A stretch of DNA of 64,000 nucleotides from Agreia pratensis (GCF_900177685.1 NZ_FXAY01000004.1:1-64000); one strand, 5' to 3'; counted from the first letter of the stretch, positions 34,886 to 44,153 are shown. Numbers and translations are program-made. The notes: generated by a model from the sequence alone, not told the origin.

Positions 34886-37800
34886 TCGTGCCCCTCACCT
34901 GGCAGAAGCCGCGAGGCGAGGGCTCGGACCCGTCTGCTCAGATCGATGAGGATAGCTGCGGTTCCCACGATGAGCGCACCCAGCAGCAGACTGAGCCCTG
35001 GCCAGTCCACTGCGAGAGATGCTGCGGACGAGAGATACCCACGATCTACAGCGGCGCGAGCGAGTTGCGGCACCGTCAGCACGCCCACGAGCGCTCCGGC
35101 GGCAGCACCGGCGAGAAGCGCCAGCACGAGCACGAACAGCATCTCTCGCACAACGACTGCCGACTGTTCTGCGGGCCGCATTCCCAGCGCTCGAAGCGCT
35201 GCGATATCGCTGCGGCCCCATCGAATTCGCGAACTCGACGCAGAACCCACAGCGATGAACGCGAACAGCAGGCAGGTCGCTGCGGCTCCCCACAAGGCGA
35301 TCGATGCCGCGCCCAAGACCTTGCGGGCCTCGGGATTGTCGCGCAGGTCGACCTGAGCGTTTGCGGGCACAACTCCGCGCACAGACTCGCGTACCTGCTG
35401 CTGCTCGGCGGTCGTGATCCACAGATCGGTGGATTCAGCAGCAACGCTGCTCGTTCGTTGGTGGAAATGGTTGATCGCGGAGAGATCCATCAGCAATGCC
35501 ATGTCGCTGTCGGCGCCAGGAACCGCCGGCACGATCGCCGTGACCACGGCGTTGGCATTGCCGACGACGTCGCGCAGGCTGAGCGCGATGAGATCTCCGA
35601 TCCGTAGGTCGAGTGCGTGTGCGAGCGGCGCGGAAACCACAACCCTCGGTCGCAGGTAGTCGCTGGCTGAGCCGTCGCTGGCCGATGTCATCCGCAGGAA
35701 CGGAAGTCCGGCATCCAGCACAAAACCATCGCCGCTTACGTTGCTCTCCGGGGGCAGACCGAACTCGCTCAGGGTGTCGAGGCTCCAGAACTGGCCGAGT
35801 GCTACCGTCTCGGCAGTGCCTCCGACCTGAGCGTCGAGACTCACGAGCCGAAAACTCGGCCGAGTCGCATCGAACGATTGATCTGCGAACGAGATATCGA
35901 TCGAGACGAGCGACCCCGGTGCAGTGTGTTCTCGGTCGACGAGGGCTACGGTGTATGCCAGAACGCCGTCTGCCTCGACTGTCGGGCTAGCGAACGCCAC
36001 CGTGCGTACACTGCCGAACCGATCCGCGATCCAGGCGCTCAAGGCTGGTGGTTCGTCGAATCCGAGCGCCTCGACGCGAAGGGACAGGGCAGCCGCTCCT
36101 TCAGGAATGATGGGGCCAGGGTCATCCATCTGGATGTCGTCTGCCGCGTCGCTTGGGGAGAAGCTTCCGCCCGCCTCGTTTGCGACCTGTCGCAGCGCGT
36201 CAGGGGTCGCAGCAACCACTGATCCCGTCACAGTGCCGAGCGACAGGGTCTGCACGTCGATTGGAACAACGTCGACGATGTCCTTCGTCGTGGCGACAGC
36301 GTCGCGTTGCTCTGCTGACAGAGGAGCCAGCGGCGACGAGATGCGCACGTCTGCGCCCACATGAAGCGCCGCATTCTGGGCGTAGAGATTCGCCCACGTC
36401 GCCGAGAAGGTGGCTGCCACCGTGCCGGAGCCCGCTGCCAGAGCGACGATGACGAGAGGAGCCGCCACGCGCGCTGTCTGGCGAGCGAGCGTGCGTGCGG
36501 CTAGATGGGTGCCCACTCCGACATCGCGGATGCGCCTGGAGAACAGCCTGACTATGGCGGGAAAAGCGGCGAGCGCCGCGAGCACGACTGCGATGAGAGC
36601 GGCGGCCGGGGCGACGACCACGATGGGATCGATGCTCGATGACCCGTCCGCGTTGGGCGTGAGAGGGGATCCGTATCGCCGTAGTTGCCAGACCGACAGC
36701 CCTGCCGCGATGGCGACGAGAAGGACCACGCCGGGTACTGCGACGCGGCGGGCTCGACTATCGCCGCGGCCCCCCTGCGTCGACTGTGTGATGCTGGTGG
36801 TCGACCGGTAGGAGGACACCGCGGCGATCACGATCGCGCCGATCACCACGATTGCCGGAGCAGCGAAGGCGCTGGGGCGAACAACGACGTGTTGACCCGC
36901 GACAGTCGCTACGGAGAGTCCGATGACGACAATAAAAACCCCGATCACGGCGCCGAGCACTGCGGTGCCGGCAACCTCACACGCCACTCGCGAGGCGATC
37001 GTAGCTGTGGATCGACCGCGGGCCCAGAACACGAGCGTCTCCCGCTCGCGGGTGGCGACCAGGAGCTGCACGAGTTGCCAGAGCGCCACCAGAGCGCTGC
37101 CTGCAATCAGCACCGCGGCGACGGGCTCTATGGCGCGTAACCCCTCGACTCGTCGATCAAAGTCATCGAGGGTGCGCGCTAGCTGACTCTGAACCTGCAG
37201 CGAATCGAAACCGGAAACCTCACCGCGCCAGGCTCGTGACACCGTGGCCCACGCCGCGCTCACGGAACTGCCGTTACTCGAGGTGAAGTCGTCGATCGAT
37301 GTGGGGACCACCGTCCACACTGCTTTTGGCTGAAAATCGAGCTGAGACCATGCACTCTCGGTGATGACGAACGGACCCAAGCGATCTGATCCGCCCGTTT
37401 CGACGGCTTCATCGCCGTACCAGCGAGGGTCGAGGGGGTCTGTCGGGCGCCACATGCCAGAGACCGTGAAAACGACCTGATTGAGAGAGACCTCGTCGCC
37501 GACCCCTAGGCCTAGGTCGGCTGCGGCATCCGCCTGCACTGCAACCTGGTCGGCACCAGAGGGCACCGTTCCGGTATCGAAGACGGCGCGTGAGTCGAGG
37601 TCAGGAACGGTAAGGGCCTCAGCCGGACCAGACCGGTCTCCTGTCGAGAAAATGGCGCCGGCCTCCAGCGTGCGCGTGGTGTCGAACGTCACCTCGACGG
37701 CGCCGAACGTCTTTGCGATCGCCCGCCTGACTTCCGCATCCTGTTCCTCGGCGTTCTCGACGATGTCGAGAGAGGCCCGAAGCGCGAGATCCTCACCGGA

Positions 37801-37941
37801 CTGAGCGGAGAGCTCGGCTCGAAGTCCGGCTGTGGCCTGTTGATCGATAAATGCGGATGTGGCCACGGAAAACGCGCAGACGACGGCTGCCACGATGGCG
37901 ATGGACACCAGTGCGAGAGCGCTCTCACGAAGTCTCGACAC
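34882..37941 (-). CDS. FtsX-like ABC permease (1019 aa)
   Basis: The first gene of the four-gene operon. The first helix LALVSIAIVAAVVCAFSVATSAF is followed by an extracytoplasmic domain (about 30-270), helix block (about 280-430), a long second extracytoplasmic domain (about 510-870) and three C-terminal helices. The FtsX coupling sequence WGRSDIAALRALGMRPAEQSAVVVREM is present near 910. It begins with GTG at 37941. A TAGACT -10 box lies about 55 nt upstream on the minus strand, leaving a short leader that includes GGAG about 12 nt before the start. It is divergent from the acetyltransferase. Length is greater than its partner, mainly in the second extracytoplasmic domain. Confidence 0.82.
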   Translation of the reverse strand: MSRLRESALALVSIAIVAAVVCAFSVATSAFIDQQATAGLRAELSAQSGEDLALRASLDIVENAEEQDAEVRRAIAKTFGAVEVTFDTTRTLEAGAIFSTGDRSGPAEALTVPDLDSRAVFDTGTVPSGADQVAVQADAAADLGLGVGDEVSLNQVVFTVSGMWRPTDPLDPRWYGDEAVETGGSDRLGPFVITESAWSQLDFQPKAVWTVVPTSIDDFTSSNGSSVSAAWATVSRAWRGEVSGFDSLQVQSQLARTLDDFDRRVEGLRAIEPVAAVLIAGSALVALWQLVQLLVATRERETLVFWARGRSTATIASRVACEVAGTAVLGAVIGVFIVVIGLSVATVAGQHVVVRPSAFAAPAIVVIGAIVIAAVSSYRSTTSITQSTQGGRGDSRARRVAVPGVVLLVAIAAGLSVWQLRRYGSPLTPNADGSSSIDPIVVVAPAAALIAVVLAALAAFPAIVRLFSRRIRDVGVGTHLAARTLARQTARVAAPLVIVALAAGSGTVAATFSATWANLYAQNAALHVGADVRISSPLAPLSAEQRDAVATTKDIVDVVPIDVQTLSLGTVTGSVVAATPDALRQVANEAGGSFSPSDAADDIQMDDPGPIIPEGAAALSLRVEALGFDEPPALSAWIADRFGSVRTVAFASPTVEADGVLAYTVALVDREHTAPGSLVSIDISFADQSFDATRPSFRLVSLDAQVGGTAETVALGQFWSLDTLSEFGLPPESNVSGDGFVLDAGLPFLRMTSASDGSASDYLRPRVVVSAPLAHALDLRIGDLIALSLRDVVGNANAVVTAIVPAVPGADSDMALLMDLSAINHFHQRTSSVAAESTDLWITTAEQQQVRESVRGVVPANAQVDLRDNPEARKVLGAASIALWGAAATCLLFAFIAVGSASSSRIRWGRSDIAALRALGMRPAEQSAVVVREMLFVLVLALLAGAAAGALVGVLTVPQLARAAVDRGYLSSAASLAVDWPGLSLLLGALIVGTAAILIDLSRRVRALASRLLPGEGHE

Positions 37942-38083
37942 CGACCAACAACTCCAACTGTGTTGCGCCCGCCTCGTTACAGGAGCGTGTTGCGAGTCTA
38001 GGCGTCTGCCAGATGCGCCGGTAGTCGCTGAGGTTCGAACACGCAGTGTGCGACTCCAGTCTCGGGTCTCGGCTTTCGGTCGG

Positions 38084-38089
38084 TATCGT
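38084..38089 (+). promoter_or_regulatory. -10 box, leaderless acetyltransferase promoter
   Basis: TATCGT ends 7 nt before ATG 38097, opposite the ABC operon promoter in the divergent gap. Confidence 0.45.
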
Positions 38090-38096
38090 GGAGCGG

Positions 38097-38618
38097 ATGA
38101 ATGACGTCGCCCTCGCCCTCCCCGCCGGTTCCGTGCTGCTGCGACGAGCCACGATCGACGATCTCCCGACGATCATCGATCTGCTCGCCGACGACCCGAT
38201 CAGTGCGGCGCGAGGCGACTCCGCCGATGCCGGTGACCGGGAGGCGTACGAGTCTGCGTTTGCGGCCATCGACAGCGACCCTGCTCAACGCTTGCTCGTG
38301 GCCGTCGACGCGCATGGCTCTGACAGCACGGGCGTTGTCGTCGCGACCATGCAGCTCACGGTGATCCCCGGCCTCGCCCGGCGCGGATCGTCACGTCTGC
38401 AGATCGAGGCCGTGCGGGTCTCGTCGAGTCAGCGCAACCGAGGCATCGGCGCGGCCATGATGCGCTGGGCGCTCGCGGACGCTCGCGCCGCAGGTGTGCC
38501 GCTGGTGCAGCTCACGTCAGACGCCGCCCGTGTGGATGCGCACCGCTTCTACGAGCGGCTCGGTTTCGAGGCGTCTCACGTCGGGTTCAAATACCGGGTT
38601 CTCAGCGCAGAGCATTGA
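38097..38618 (+). CDS. GNAT-family N-acetyltransferase
   Basis: A 173-residue acetyl-CoA-dependent acetyltransferase. The beta-strand LLRRATIDDLPTIIDLLADD opens the fold, SSRLQIEAVRVSSSQRNRGIGAAMMRWAL contains the acetyl-CoA-binding Q/RxxGxG/A loop (QRNRGIG), and AHRFYERLGFEASHVGFKY is the C-terminal FYxxxGF signature. ATG at 38097 is chosen over an in-frame start at 38046 because a -10 box lies 7 nt before it and the sequence starts with the expected first strand soon after. Substrate is unknown; such proteins modify drugs, amines or protein N-termini. Confidence 0.85.
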   Translation: MNDVALALPAGSVLLRRATIDDLPTIIDLLADDPISAARGDSADAGDREAYESAFAAIDSDPAQRLLVAVDAHGSDSTGVVVATMQLTVIPGLARRGSSRLQIEAVRVSSSQRNRGIGAAMMRWALADARAAGVPLVQLTSDAARVDAHRFYERLGFEASHVGFKYRVLSAEH

Positions 38619-38659
38619 TGGCGAGATCAACGCCGAGGTAGATGAGGATCGCCGAGGGT

Positions 38660-39430
38660 TCAGAGCGCCGACGGGCTGAGGTGGTGGAAAACGGTCCGAA
38701 TATGAGTCGAATCGATGGTGTGCAGCGCGAAGCCCGGCATAGCTGTCGTGTCGGCGATCGGATCCGTCTTGCTCCCGAGTCTCATCGTCGACACGATCCC
38801 GGGCGCTCCGAGCAGCGGCACGCCGGAGAAGGTCGTCGCCAGCGCGGAGTGGACGTGCCCGGTGAAGATGCCGATGACCTGATCGTGCTCTGCAACAAGC
38901 TCTTCTAACGCTTCCGGATTGGTGAGCCGGTAGAGGCTGTCGGCGAGATCGTGCCCGACGGGGACCGGCGGGTGATGCATAGCCAGTACGACGTGCCCCG
39001 GGGCGCTAGCGATTCGATCCCTGGCGTCGGCGATTGATTCCGGAGCGAGGAAGCCATCGTCACGTGCATCGACGTGGGTGTCCATGCCGACGATTCGCAC
39101 GCCGTCGAGATCCAAGGTGCCACTGAGTGTCTGGCCGCGGCCCGCATCTGAGAGTGCGGCCAGCAGGGGAGCCGAGAGATCGTGGTTGCCTGGTACGACG
39201 AGGGTCGGAAGACCATCGGGCAGTGCACCGAAGAACTCTGCGTACTCGGTCGCGGCGCCGTGATCCGCCAGGTCGCCGGTCACGAGGAGTCCATCGACGA
39301 AAGGCAGATCTCGAACCAGATCGAGGACGGCCCTGAGTCTTCGTGATCGGCCCGGAGACAGGTCGAGGTGCGGGTCGCTGAGGTGGGCGATAACAGGCAA
39401 TGCGCCTCCGTTCGTCGGGTTCGCCGGCAC
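38660..39430 (-). CDS. CpdA-like metallophosphoesterase
   Basis: A 256-residue calcineurin-like phosphoesterase resembling CpdA (3',5'-cAMP phosphodiesterase) or a related cyclic nucleotide hydrolase. All five metal-site motifs are present: D in HLSDPHLD, GDLADHG, GNHD, HH in MHHPPV and GHVH. The start is uncertain: GTG at 39430 has a TAGGCT -10 box 5 nt upstream, which supports a leaderless transcript, while a TTG at 39397 with GGAGG nearby would start MPVIAHLSDPH, the usual family N-terminus. Without a nearby adenylate cyclase or Crp gene the substrate remains unknown. Confidence 0.85.
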   Translation of the reverse strand: MPANPTNGGALPVIAHLSDPHLDLSPGRSRRLRAVLDLVRDLPFVDGLLVTGDLADHGAATEYAEFFGALPDGLPTLVVPGNHDLSAPLLAALSDAGRGQTLSGTLDLDGVRIVGMDTHVDARDDGFLAPESIADARDRIASAPGHVVLAMHHPPVPVGHDLADSLYRLTNPEALEELVAEHDQVIGIFTGHVHSALATTFSGVPLLGAPGIVSTMRLGSKTDPIADTTAMPGFALHTIDSTHIRTVFHHLSPSAL

Positions 39431-39461
39431 CGTTCAGCCTACGAGACGCGGGTCGGTCGGT

Positions 39462-39860
39462 TCAGCGTTGGAGGTCCTCGACGAGCCGACGCAGGCGGTC
39501 GAGATCTTCTCCGACGGTGACGGCATCGCGCTCGAATTCGTCATCGGTGAGGTCGAGTTGGCGCACGGTGAAAACGATCTCGGCCCCATCAGGGTGTGAC
39601 ATGACGCGGACGGGGTTGGTCACCGAGACACCCGAAGGCAGGGTGACGTCGTGGTCGAGGATGCCGAACTCGTTCGGCTCGACGAAGCGCACCGAGACCC
39701 GCCCCATCGGCGATTCGACCCACAGCGTGTCGCCCTCTCGGGTCACATCGGACTGAGCCAGGCCGGATGCCCAGCTCGGCAAGTTGTCGGGGTTCGCTGC
39801 GAACTCGTAGACGGATTGAGGGCTCGCCGAAATGACGCGGCTGACGTGACGGCTTTGCAT
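39462..39860 (-). CDS. SRPBCC-family (START-like) protein
   Basis: A 132-residue small helix-grip protein of the SRPBCC/polyketide-cyclase superfamily, which binds hydrophobic ligands. The opening SRVISASPQSVYEFAANPDNLPSWASG is the characteristic first strand and helix with the P-W motif. The middle GDTLWVESPMGRVSVRFVEP and the last helix FERDAVTVGEDLDRLRRLVEDLQ complete the fold. No ligand can be deduced. A CAGACT box lies 7 nt before the ATG on the minus strand. It lies upstream of, and 31 nt from, the phosphoesterase. Confidence 0.75.
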   Translation of the reverse strand: MQSRHVSRVISASPQSVYEFAANPDNLPSWASGLAQSDVTREGDTLWVESPMGRVSVRFVEPNEFGILDHDVTLPSGVSVTNPVRVMSHPDGAEIVFTVRQLDLTDDEFERDAVTVGEDLDRLRRLVEDLQR

Positions 39861-39974
39861 GACGGTCAGTCTGCCAGCAGCGTTAGACGGGCGGCGAGAT
39901 CAGCTGCGGTGGTCTCGATATGCGGTGCTCGCTCCTCGCGCCGCTACATGATCGGCGCAGCTATCTGTAGGGCG

Positions 39975-41276
39975 TTAGAAGGGGCAGTCGGCGAGGTCCT
40001 CTTCCGGGGTGGCAGCAACTGTGGCGGCGACCAGCGCGACGAGTTGCCGGGGTGCGGGTTCCATACGTCCTTCCGGCCGGATTGTGTACACGTGTCCTGC
40101 GGGTGAGGTCGCGGTGAGGATGTCATCACCGTTCTGGACGAACTGCCACCTCGTGTGGTGCTTCACCTTGTGATGCGCTTGGCTGAGCGGTGCGAGATTC
40201 TCTGGGATGGTGCCTCCGCCGTAGGCGTGATCGTCTGTGTGATCTATATCTGCCTGTTCTGCAGGGACGGTGCAGCCCGGGAACACGCATTCCGGGTGCA
40301 CAAGCCGAGCGTGGTCGATCATCGCCGCGGTTGGCCGGTAGTCGCGGGGGTCGGTGGCGAGGATACGCCCCGTGATCGGGTCGGTGAGGATGCGTCGCCA
40401 TGACGTCGCGTCGGCGGTGAGTTGTGCTGCGGTGGCCGGGTCGATCGGTCCGTAGCCGCGGAGGATCGCTGCCTCCTCACCCACACCCAACAGGGTCATC
40501 GCGGGAACCATGACATGCACTCTGCCGCGGATACCGCGGGTTGCTCCGGGAATGGAGGTTTCTCCGTTGAGGAGCAGGTCGGTGAGGACATCGACCTTCA
40601 GATGTCCCATACTCCGCGGGTCACCACCGCTCTTGAGCCCTGCGGCGAGGCGGATGGCTCGGTCTGCGATCGCGTGGATCTCGGGGGCCGGTGCGAAGAG
40701 GGTGAGGTAGGCCATGCCATCCGCGGCCTGGTCGACGTAGATGCGTCGGGTCGCTGTGGCCTTCTCTGCCCGTTCGACGGCGGTGGTGGGTTGGGCGAGT
40801 TCGACTTCGTGACGGGCCTTGCGGTCGAGTTGCGTCGGGTTCACCTCTGCCGCCAATACGGCGAGTCGGTTGTCGTACGAGGTGAGGGCCTCGCCCTCTA
40901 ACCCGTCGGCGTGTTTGGCGATGACCTCGGCGTGCTCCCACGACAGCACCCCCGCGGTGATCGCGGCCAGTGTCGCCGGAAGACGATCTACGAGGGCTGT
41001 GCTTGTATCGACCAGGGTAGTAGTGCGGTATTCGGTGCGGCGGGTCAGCTGAGCGAGTTCAGTGACGAGCTCGACTCTCTCGACTCGAGCCGGAGACCAG
41101 GCAGGACCGCCCGTGGACGTATCGGTGGGAGCTTGCCGGTGGAGGTGGTTTCTCGCGTCGGTGACGCGTCTGGCCCTGGCCGCAGACAGACGAGCTATCT
41201 GCGCATCGAGGGCGGCAACCTCATCGAGTGCGACCACGTATGGGTCGGGCTCGAAGAGCGGGATTGTGTTTGACAT
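39975..41276 (-). CDS. DUF222 / HNH endonuclease-domain protein
   Basis: A 433-residue protein of the multi-copy actinobacterial DUF222-HNH family (13E12-repeat type), usually of unknown role but often lineage-amplified. The N-terminal DUF222 region (about 30-300) includes WEHAEVIAKHADGLE and GGDPRSMGHLKVDVLTDLLL. The HNH nuclease near 335-385 shows CVFPGCTVPAEQADIDHTDDH and ENLAPLSQAHHKVKH, with zinc-binding Cys pair and catalytic His. ATG at 41276 is used; a TTG at 41288 would overlap an 8-bp inverted repeat flanking the start. It is separated from its neighbours by about 115 and 230 nt, consistent with independent acquisition. Confidence 0.85.
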   Translation of the reverse strand: MSNTIPLFEPDPYVVALDEVAALDAQIARLSAARARRVTDARNHLHRQAPTDTSTGGPAWSPARVERVELVTELAQLTRRTEYRTTTLVDTSTALVDRLPATLAAITAGVLSWEHAEVIAKHADGLEGEALTSYDNRLAVLAAEVNPTQLDRKARHEVELAQPTTAVERAEKATATRRIYVDQAADGMAYLTLFAPAPEIHAIADRAIRLAAGLKSGGDPRSMGHLKVDVLTDLLLNGETSIPGATRGIRGRVHVMVPAMTLLGVGEEAAILRGYGPIDPATAAQLTADATSWRRILTDPITGRILATDPRDYRPTAAMIDHARLVHPECVFPGCTVPAEQADIDHTDDHAYGGGTIPENLAPLSQAHHKVKHHTRWQFVQNGDDILTATSPAGHVYTIRPEGRMEPAPRQLVALVAATVAATPEEDLADCPF

Positions 41277-41291
41277 GGCAGAAGTCAAACA
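41267..41291. repeat. Inverted repeat around the DUF222-HNH start codon
   Basis: TGTTTGAC (41267-41274) and GTCAAACA (41284-41291) are perfect 8-bp inverted arms separated by 9 nt, with the start codon (minus strand, 41276-41274) overlapping one arm. A further TGTTTGATCA copy occurs near 41327. It could be an operator or an RNA hairpin occluding the start. The rest of 41292-41506 is A/T-richer and gene-free. Confidence 0.4.
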
Positions 41292-41506
41292 GCAGCCACC
41301 GACATCGTGTCTGAGTGAGCATTCAATGTTTGATCAGGGAATATTGCTGTGGATAACTACCGGCATGCGCGACGTGTGGAGGAGTGGACGGCGCTCGAAC
41401 CTAGAACGCCTATCGCCCCTGCGGCGAGCTGATCACTCATCGAAATCTTCGGCGCGTTTGCGCCTCTGGTGCTTCGATACCGGGCTCTGCGAGTCGGCAA
41501 CCTGCC

Positions 41507-42103
41507 TCAGCTGAGCAGTTCAGTGTCTGAGCGGTGCTCGCCGTAGAAGGCCGACTGCGACTGCATGATGTCGCTCATCGTCGCGCCCGCGCCAGCGCCG
41601 TAGACGGTGCCCACGAAGTCGAGTTCGCGCTGCACAGCCCAGATCTCATCGTGCCTATCGGGCGAGAACAACTGAGCCGGATCTCCGACGGCCACCCAGG
41701 ATATGGGAACGACGGCACCGGCACTCAGCCGCGTATTCACCTGCACCACCGCATTGATGCGCACCTCGGCCCCGTCGCCGATGACCGCGCCCGGAAAGAC
41801 AGATGCTCCTGTGGCTATGAACACGCCGGAACCGACAGTGCACCCGTTGACGTGGGCATGCGGTCCGACCATGACGTCGTCACCGAAGATGGCCGGATTG
41901 CCTGCCCGTCCGCGGATCACCGCGTTCTCCAGCACCACGACATTGGCGCCGATCACGATCGGCCCATCTTCGGCGGTCACGACTGCACCGTGCATGATGC
42001 GCGATCCCGGCCCGATCGTCACGTCGCCCGAGACGATTGCGGATGCCGCTACCAGCGCATCCGAATCGACCCGCGGATGCGCACCCCGGCTCTCGAACAG
42101 CAC
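41507..42103 (-). CDS. Hexapeptide-repeat (left-handed beta-helix) protein
   Basis: A 198-residue LbH-fold protein of the transferase/gamma-carbonic-anhydrase type. Repeats from DSDALVAASAIVSGDVTIGPGSRIMHGAVV through GVFIATGASVFPGAVIGDGAEVRINAVV form the helix, and a C-terminal tail (VAVGDPAQLFSPDRHDEIWAVQRELDF) resembles the substrate- or metal-binding end of PaaY-like proteins. GTG at 42103 begins 2 nt after the patatin stop, so the two are coupled. It may be an acyltransferase or carbonic-anhydrase-like enzyme. It is a distinct gene from the gamma-CA-like protein at 9201. Confidence 0.78.
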   Translation of the reverse strand: MLFESRGAHPRVDSDALVAASAIVSGDVTIGPGSRIMHGAVVTAEDGPIVIGANVVVLENAVIRGRAGNPAIFGDDVMVGPHAHVNGCTVGSGVFIATGASVFPGAVIGDGAEVRINAVVQVNTRLSAGAVVPISWVAVGDPAQLFSPDRHDEIWAVQRELDFVGTVYGAGAGATMSDIMQSQSAFYGEHRSDTELLS

Positions 42104-42105
42104 GC

Positions 42106-42969
42106 TCAGAGCGTCTCGGCGAGGGTCGCCGCGACGCGTTCGGCGGATGCGCGGCCGACCAGGCGACCCGCCTCGGCCGACGCTCGGCGAGTGGCGGGGT
42201 CGAGAGGATTCGGGCCGAAGGCCGTGATCGACGCCTGGTCGGCGTAGATGATGGCGGTAGGCACCCCACCGAGAGCATCGAGCTCCGCCGTGGCGATGGT
42301 GCCGAGCCCCGGCTCGCCTACACCGGGGAGCGGCGTGACGATGACGACCCAATCGGAGCCGGCCGCGAGATCGGCATTGCTGCCCGACCGGACCCCGCCA
42401 TCCATATAACGCGAGCCGTTGATCGTGACCGGGGGCCAGACGCCGGGAACGGCGCAGCTTGCGGCGACGGCATCGGCGAGTTCGACCCCGCTCGTGCGGT
42501 CGAATGTCACGAACTCGCCGGTCTCGACCTCGACGGCGGTGATCTTGAGGTCGCGCTGCGGCCATTGGGTGTCGGCGAGCCGTGACCTGATGACCTCGAT
42601 ACGCACGCTCTCGTCGACAGACGGGGTGTCGAGGGCGAGGCGGCCGATGCGCCGCCGGGCGTCTTCGGGAGACGTGGCATCCTCGACGGCTGCCATGAAT
42701 TTCGCCTGCAACTCGAGCGCGTCGATGTCGGCGCCGAGTTCTGCGGTCTCCTCCTCGAGCTGCGTGGCGAACGCCTCGGCGATGTCGGTGGCACCGGCCA
42801 GTTGGGCCCCGACCGCAGACCCGGCCGACGTTCCGATGATGCGGGTATTCGGTGCGAACAGCCTCTCGAAGAGCTGCGGATCCGCATCGAAGAGGCCCTG
42901 CATGACGCCGACTTCCCACGCGATTCCGGCGACGCCGCCGCCAGCGAAGACGAGTGATCCTTGGCTCAT
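42106..42969 (-). CDS. Patatin-like phospholipase
   Basis: A 287-residue lipid acyl hydrolase. Family motifs are complete: oxyanion glycines in FAGGGVAGIAWEVGVM, nucleophile Ser in GTSAGSAVGAQL (GxSxG), and the catalytic Asp in YMDGGVRSGSNADL (DGG). ATG at 42969 has GGAGGT 8 nt upstream, so it is preferred over the open frame that extends to 43068. It is cytoplasmic by sequence. It is cotranscribed with the LbH protein, whose start is 2 nt beyond its stop; no established pathway links them. Divergent from the cysteine-synthase operon. Confidence 0.87.
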   Translation of the reverse strand: MSQGSLVFAGGGVAGIAWEVGVMQGLFDADPQLFERLFAPNTRIIGTSAGSAVGAQLAGATDIAEAFATQLEEETAELGADIDALELQAKFMAAVEDATSPEDARRRIGRLALDTPSVDESVRIEVIRSRLADTQWPQRDLKITAVEVETGEFVTFDRTSGVELADAVAASCAVPGVWPPVTINGSRYMDGGVRSGSNADLAAGSDWVVIVTPLPGVGEPGLGTIATAELDALGGVPTAIIYADQASITAFGPNPLDPATRRASAEAGRLVGRASAERVAATLAETL

Positions 42970-43094
42970 GCGAGTACCTCCAGTTGACTGACTCCGAATA
43001 CCGCGAGCAATGCTAGCGCCGCCGCCAAGGAGGAGCCTTCGCGACCCCTGTGTAACAGGGCGACACACGACGGTATGAAGCGTCTTCTTCGCCG

Positions 43095-43100
43095 TATCGT
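43095..43100 (+). promoter_or_regulatory. -10 box, leaderless promoter of the cysteine-synthase/lyase operon
   Basis: TATCGT ends 6 nt before ATG 43107 and is the only promoter element seen for the four genes to 47742. Confidence 0.5.
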
Positions 43101-43106
43101 CGGCTC

Positions 43107-44153
43107 ATGACGAACATCGACACCCGCCCCTTGGCCGCTCCGGCGTCGGGGGAAGAGCCGTGTGTCGAGCTTGTCGAAGACATCACTCCGTCGGTCGTCT
43201 CGCTGATCGGCAACACGCCCCTGATCGAGCTGAATGCGCTCGCGAAGGGGCTGCCGGCGCGAGTACTCGTGAAGCTCGAGAGCCGCAATGCCGGAGGGTC
43301 GGCGAAGGACCGCATCGCGCTGCACATGATTCGTGCCGCCGAGGCGAGCGGGGCGCTCAAGCCCGGGGCCACCATCGTGGAGTCGAGTTCGGGCAACACA
43401 GGCATCGGGCTGGCGCTCGTCGGGCGGCTCACGGGGCACCCCGTGGTGATCATCCACAGCGCCTACATCTCGGATGAGAAGCGTGCTGTTCTCAAGGCCT
43501 ACGGTGCGCGTCTGGTCGAGGCCGACTGGGAAGCACCGCCCGAGAGCCCGAACAACGCCCGCGCCATAGCCGATCGCATCGCCGCAGAGCTGCCCAACTC
43601 GTGGCGCCCGTCACAGTACGAGAACGAGAGCAATCCCGGCGCGCACTATCAGACCACCGGGCCCGAGATCTGGCGTCAGACGGCGAACAAGGTGACGCAC
43701 CTCGTCGCATCTGTCGGCACGGGTGGAACGATCAGCGGGACCGGCCGTTACCTGAAGGATGTCTCGGCCGATCGCATCCGGGTCATCGGGGCCGACCCGA
43801 CCGGGTCGACCTACAGCGGCAACGCGGCAGGGCAGATCAATGTCGAGGGTGCCGGCAACCGGTGGACTCAGCCGAACTGGCCGCAGACGTATCACCACGA
43901 GGTCGTCGACGAGTACGTCGTGGTGTCGGACCAGGAGATCTACGACACCGTGCACACTCTCGCGGCCTCGGAGGCTCTGCTGCTCGGGCCCTCGTCAGCG
44001 CTCGCCGTGGCGGTCGCCTTGCGAGTGGCGGCGAAGGCTCCGCAGGGCTCGGTCGTGGTCGCGATCGCTCCCGACACCGGCGCGAACTATCTGACCAAGG
44101 CGTTCGACGATGCGTGGCTCACCGACCTCGGTGTCGGTACGTATTCGATCTGA
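43107..44153 (+). CDS. PLP-dependent cysteine synthase / cystathionine beta-synthase family
   Basis: A 348-residue fold-type-II PLP enzyme. The Schiff-base lysine lies in GGSAKDRIALHMI (about residue 68), the substrate loop is SSSGNTGIGLAL, and the PLP-phosphate loop SVGTGGTISGTGRYLK is present. Such enzymes incorporate sulfide or thiol into O-acetylserine or related substrates, or form cystathionine. It opens a four-gene operon containing an LLM-type flavin monooxygenase and an ammonia-lyase-superfamily protein, which hints at recycling sulfur released from an organosulfur compound. That is inference. The next gene follows after 30 nt. Confidence 0.88.
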   Translation: MTNIDTRPLAAPASGEEPCVELVEDITPSVVSLIGNTPLIELNALAKGLPARVLVKLESRNAGGSAKDRIALHMIRAAEASGALKPGATIVESSSGNTGIGLALVGRLTGHPVVIIHSAYISDEKRAVLKAYGARLVEADWEAPPESPNNARAIADRIAAELPNSWRPSQYENESNPGAHYQTTGPEIWRQTANKVTHLVASVGTGGTISGTGRYLKDVSADRIRVIGADPTGSTYSGNAAGQINVEGAGNRWTQPNWPQTYHHEVVDEYVVVSDQEIYDTVHTLAASEALLLGPSSALAVAVALRVAAKAPQGSVVVAIAPDTGANYLTKAFDDAWLTDLGVGTYSI

